Shown here one piece after another: positions 5,292-6,786 of a stretch of 6,786 bases of DNA. A program made the position numbers and the translations under genes. The stretch spans positions 1 to 6,786 of the forward strand of contig JAKJCD010000096.1 of NCBI GenBank assembly GCA_022706625.1, read 5' to 3'. Position 1 is the first letter of the stretch. Each line of letters begins with the position of its first letter. Below the pieces are notes generated by a model. The model was not told the DNA's origin. It ran no database searches and saw nothing but the letters and a program-made list of their open reading frames with translations. Origin of the DNA: Bacillota bacterium (GTDB lineage Bacteria > Bacillota > Clostridia > Peptostreptococcales > Anaerovoracaceae).

Positions 5292-5655
5292 TAGTGATTT
5301 TTTCATTTTCATAAAGAAATGAAAGCCGGTGGCGAATGTATGCCAGCTCTGCCATGGCGGAGCCTTTTTCCCGGGCCTTTGTATACGCATCGGCTTTGAA
5401 TAGCGATGCCTCTGCCTCGCCAATGGAAATAGCATCGAAGAACAGTGAGAAGACCAGCCTTTTGTCTTTCCATTGCCGGAAGATATTATCTATGGCATCT
5501 TGCCCTTTGTCCCACTCTTCGACAGAAATTGCGGTTATTGCAGAGTCTATTTCCGCTTTCATCTTTTCGATGTCTGCATCAGCGCTGCTTATAAAAAGAC
5601 CCCAAGCAATAAACAAAACAGCCGTTGCGGCAAGAACTATCCAAAATGCCTTCAT
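5275..5655 (-). CDS. DUF4363 family membrane-anchored protein
   Basis: A 126-residue protein of unknown function. Residues 4-23 form one hydrophobic N-terminal segment (FWIVLAATAVLFIAWGLFI), probably an uncleaved anchor or signal-anchor. The remainder is hydrophilic and mostly helical, with a conserved-looking EEWDKGQDAIDNIFRQWKD stretch (about 46-64) and a Glu/Ala-rich helix after it, likely outside the membrane. DUF4363 proteins often sit next to DUF421 proteins in Clostridia. Here the ATG (5655) overlaps the DUF421 stop as ATGA, so translation is coupled. A partner role for the DUF421 protein is inferred only from this linkage. The promoter of folT begins inside its 3' end. Confidence 0.8.
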   Translation of the reverse strand: MKAFWIVLAATAVLFIAWGLFISSADADIEKMKAEIDSAITAISVEEWDKGQDAIDNIFRQWKDKRLVFSLFFDAISIGEAEASLFKADAYTKAREKGSAMAELAYIRHRLSFLYENEKITIENIL

Positions 5656-6374
5656 TGCATTTCACTTTCCAAGGTTTTTGGTGTTGCTCCGGCAGAAGAT
5701 GACTGTGATTTTGGGTGAACGTAGATGACACCGTTCTCATCTATAAAGCAGAGAAACACCTGCGAGTATTGGCTGATACCTTCGACGCCAAGGCGGCGCA
5801 TTAAAACATTTTCTTCGATCGCTGCACGGCTAAGATTCTCTTTTTGAAGGACTCCGTCAGCAATCAGGACCATCGGCAGAGTCTCTGTGCCTTGAGGGAC
5901 GCCCAGATCTTCTCTCGTTGCTGCATTTTTGCCGGGTTTTGGGATAACACTCATATCACCGTTCGCTTCTAAAATGGCAAAATCAACATCCGCTATTGAT
6001 GGATAGTTTTTGATTCGCAGCTGCTGACTTAAATCATCGATAGTCATCCTGAACTTCTTCATCTCTTTTTCGTTGATAGTGCCTTTTTCTATGATAATGG
6101 ATGCTTTCCCCTTTACTATGTCGTTGAACTTGGGACTTTTCACAGACAATATGGAAACGATCACCTGGACCAGAAGCAATCCTATCATAGCAGATACCCC
6201 TGTAATAACAGCTACATCGGGTGTTGCAATAGGCAGGGCTGCCAGTTCGGCGATCATAAAGAGGGCTACTAATTGGAATGGGTCCAGTTTGGATAATTCT
6301 CCCTTTCCCATTACCCGTATAACGAAGAGCGCAACCATATACAGGATAGCAGTTCTTAAAAAAACATTGAACAA
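5652..6374 (-). CDS. DUF421 (YetF-family) membrane protein
   Basis: A 240-residue protein with three hydrophobic helices at the N-terminus (about 5-22, 33-50, 54-76) and a cytoplasmic DUF421 region. The family signature is clear: RVMGKGELSKLDPFQLV (20-36) after helix 1, then IIIEKGTINEKEMKK (93-107), LSQQLRI, DVDFAILEANGDMSVIPK (129-146) and a second repeat LPMVLIADGVL (166-176). The length fits YetF/YrbG/YdfR-type proteins. Function is not known; a related DUF421/DUF1657 protein (2Duf) affects spore wet-heat resistance in some Bacillus strains. I propose the TTG at 6374, because GGAGG (6387-6383) lies 8 nt before it; an upstream in-frame TTG at 6389 overlaps this ribosome site. I found no convincing promoter in the 150 bp upstream. 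Confidence 0.88.
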   Translation of the reverse strand: MFNVFLRTAILYMVALFVIRVMGKGELSKLDPFQLVALFMIAELAALPIATPDVAVITGVSAMIGLLLVQVIVSILSVKSPKFNDIVKGKASIIIEKGTINEKEMKKFRMTIDDLSQQLRIKNYPSIADVDFAILEANGDMSVIPKPGKNAATREDLGVPQGTETLPMVLIADGVLQKENLSRAAIEENVLMRRLGVEGISQYSQVFLCFIDENGVIYVHPKSQSSSAGATPKTLESEMQ

Positions 6375-6419
6375 AAGATCAACCTCCAAGTTTAATTAGA
6401 AATAGCTTTTACAAATACT

Positions 6420-6448
6420 TTGCTTGTTATTCTAAGGTTTGGTAGAAT
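6420..6448 (+). promoter_or_regulatory. Possible promoter for the MFS transporter gene
   Basis: -10 TAGAAT (6443-6448) with TGG directly before it (extended -10) and a poor -35 TTGCTT (6420-6425) at 17-bp spacing. It would give a leader of about 70 nt. It lies in the 149-bp gap between the divergent DUF421 and transporter genes, where no other gene is visible. Confidence 0.45.
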
Positions 6449-6523
6449 CAATTTGTATTACGGACAGTGCATAGCTCATAAACGGTCTGCAGATACAAAA
6501 AAATGAAATGACGGGCATAACGG

Positions 6524-6786
6524 ATGAAATCAAATGTGAACTTCTTTTCGGGACTGTATATTTTTACTTACGCAGCAATAGGAGCACTATTTCCGCTTAT
6601 TGCCCAATATCTTTACAGCATAGGTTTCTCCGGAAGTCAGATCGGGATCATAACGGCCTTGTCAACAGCCATAGGTATCTTATCCAATTCTCTTTGGGGC
6701 GGGATTTATCACCGAAGGCACAGGAGCAAAAAAATAATTCTTCTCCTGTGTATTCTGACGGCGCTGCTCTCGCTTTTGCTTATGGC
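6524..6786 (+). CDS. Major facilitator superfamily transporter, N-terminal part (cut by window end)
   Basis: The frame opens at ATG 6524 and runs off the end; 87 residues are visible. They form a hydrophobic helix (about 6-28: FFSGLYIFTYAAIGALFPLI), a polar turn SIGFSGSQIGII, a second helix (about 40-60), a basic loop WGGIYHRRHRSKK in the place of MFS motif A between helices 2 and 3, and a third helix starting IILLLCILTALL. This resembles the MFS_1-like/LacY-type group, a proton-coupled transporter of unknown substrate. A stop codon lies two codons upstream in frame, so 6524 is the earliest ATG. The ribosome site is poor, so a GTG at 6536 is an alternative. The gene is divergent from the DUF421 gene. 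Confidence 0.8.
   Translation, partial: MKSNVNFFSGLYIFTYAAIGALFPLIAQYLYSIGFSGSQIGIITALSTAIGILSNSLWGGIYHRRHRSKKIILLLCILTALLSLLLM

Noticed and set aside
5336..5728. Plus-strand frames opposite DUF4363 and the end of DUF421
   Set aside because: Serine/alanine-rich antisense shadows with no start signals; the minus-strand genes overlap neatly by ATGA.
6486..6493. Palindrome TCTGCAGA upstream of the MFS gene as a possible operator
   Set aside because: An 8-bp palindrome alone is too common, and no second copy or flanking symmetry is visible.

Overview
The window looks like chromosomal DNA from an anaerobic, low-to-mid GC Firmicute, most likely a member of the Clostridia. The reasons are the mazG - HU - rqcP gene order, GGAGG-type ribosome binding sites, a tetrahydrofolate (THF) riboswitch ahead of an ECF folate S-component, a DUF421/DUF4363 pair, and a split 2-hydroxyacyl-CoA dehydratase 'activase' operon. 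I see no phage genes, insertion sequences, tRNA, rRNA or CRISPR. Genus cannot be set from the sequence alone.

Left part (1-1510, plus strand): the 3' part of mazG (NTP pyrophosphohydrolase), then hup (nucleoid protein HU) with its own terminator, then rqcP (S4-domain protein of ribosome quality control), closed by a second hairpin terminator. This is a housekeeping neighbourhood. In Bacillus-type genomes yabP, yabQ and divIC follow rqcP, but here they do not.

Centre (1524-4533, plus strand): a three-gene operon. The first two proteins (302 and 372 aa) are homologous to each other. Each keeps three cysteines at matching places and a C-terminal EAG..TRxEAF motif typical of the 2-hydroxyacyl-CoA dehydratase superfamily. 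The third (311 aa) is an ASKHA-fold ATPase with one [4Fe-4S] cysteine pair (an 'archerase') plus a cysteine-rich tail. Together they look like a complete ATP-driven low-potential electron-transfer system of unknown substrate. The operon starts immediately after a terminator, and the ATPase gene carries a short, very GC-rich block.

Right part (4526-6374, minus strand): DUF421 and DUF4363 membrane proteins (ATGA overlap), followed by folT. folT has its own promoter inside the end of the DUF4363 gene and a THF riboswitch leader. The riboswitch matches the known aptamer in its junction, bulge, loop and pseudoknot elements but carries an extra helical insertion of about 57 nt. folT converges on the ATPase gene with an 8-nt overlap.

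The window ends (6524-6786, plus strand) in the N-terminus of a major facilitator transporter, divergent from the DUF421 gene. The strongest points for follow-up are the enlarged THF riboswitch with a plausible switching leader, the dehydratase-like pair with its own ATPase, and the GC-rich block.
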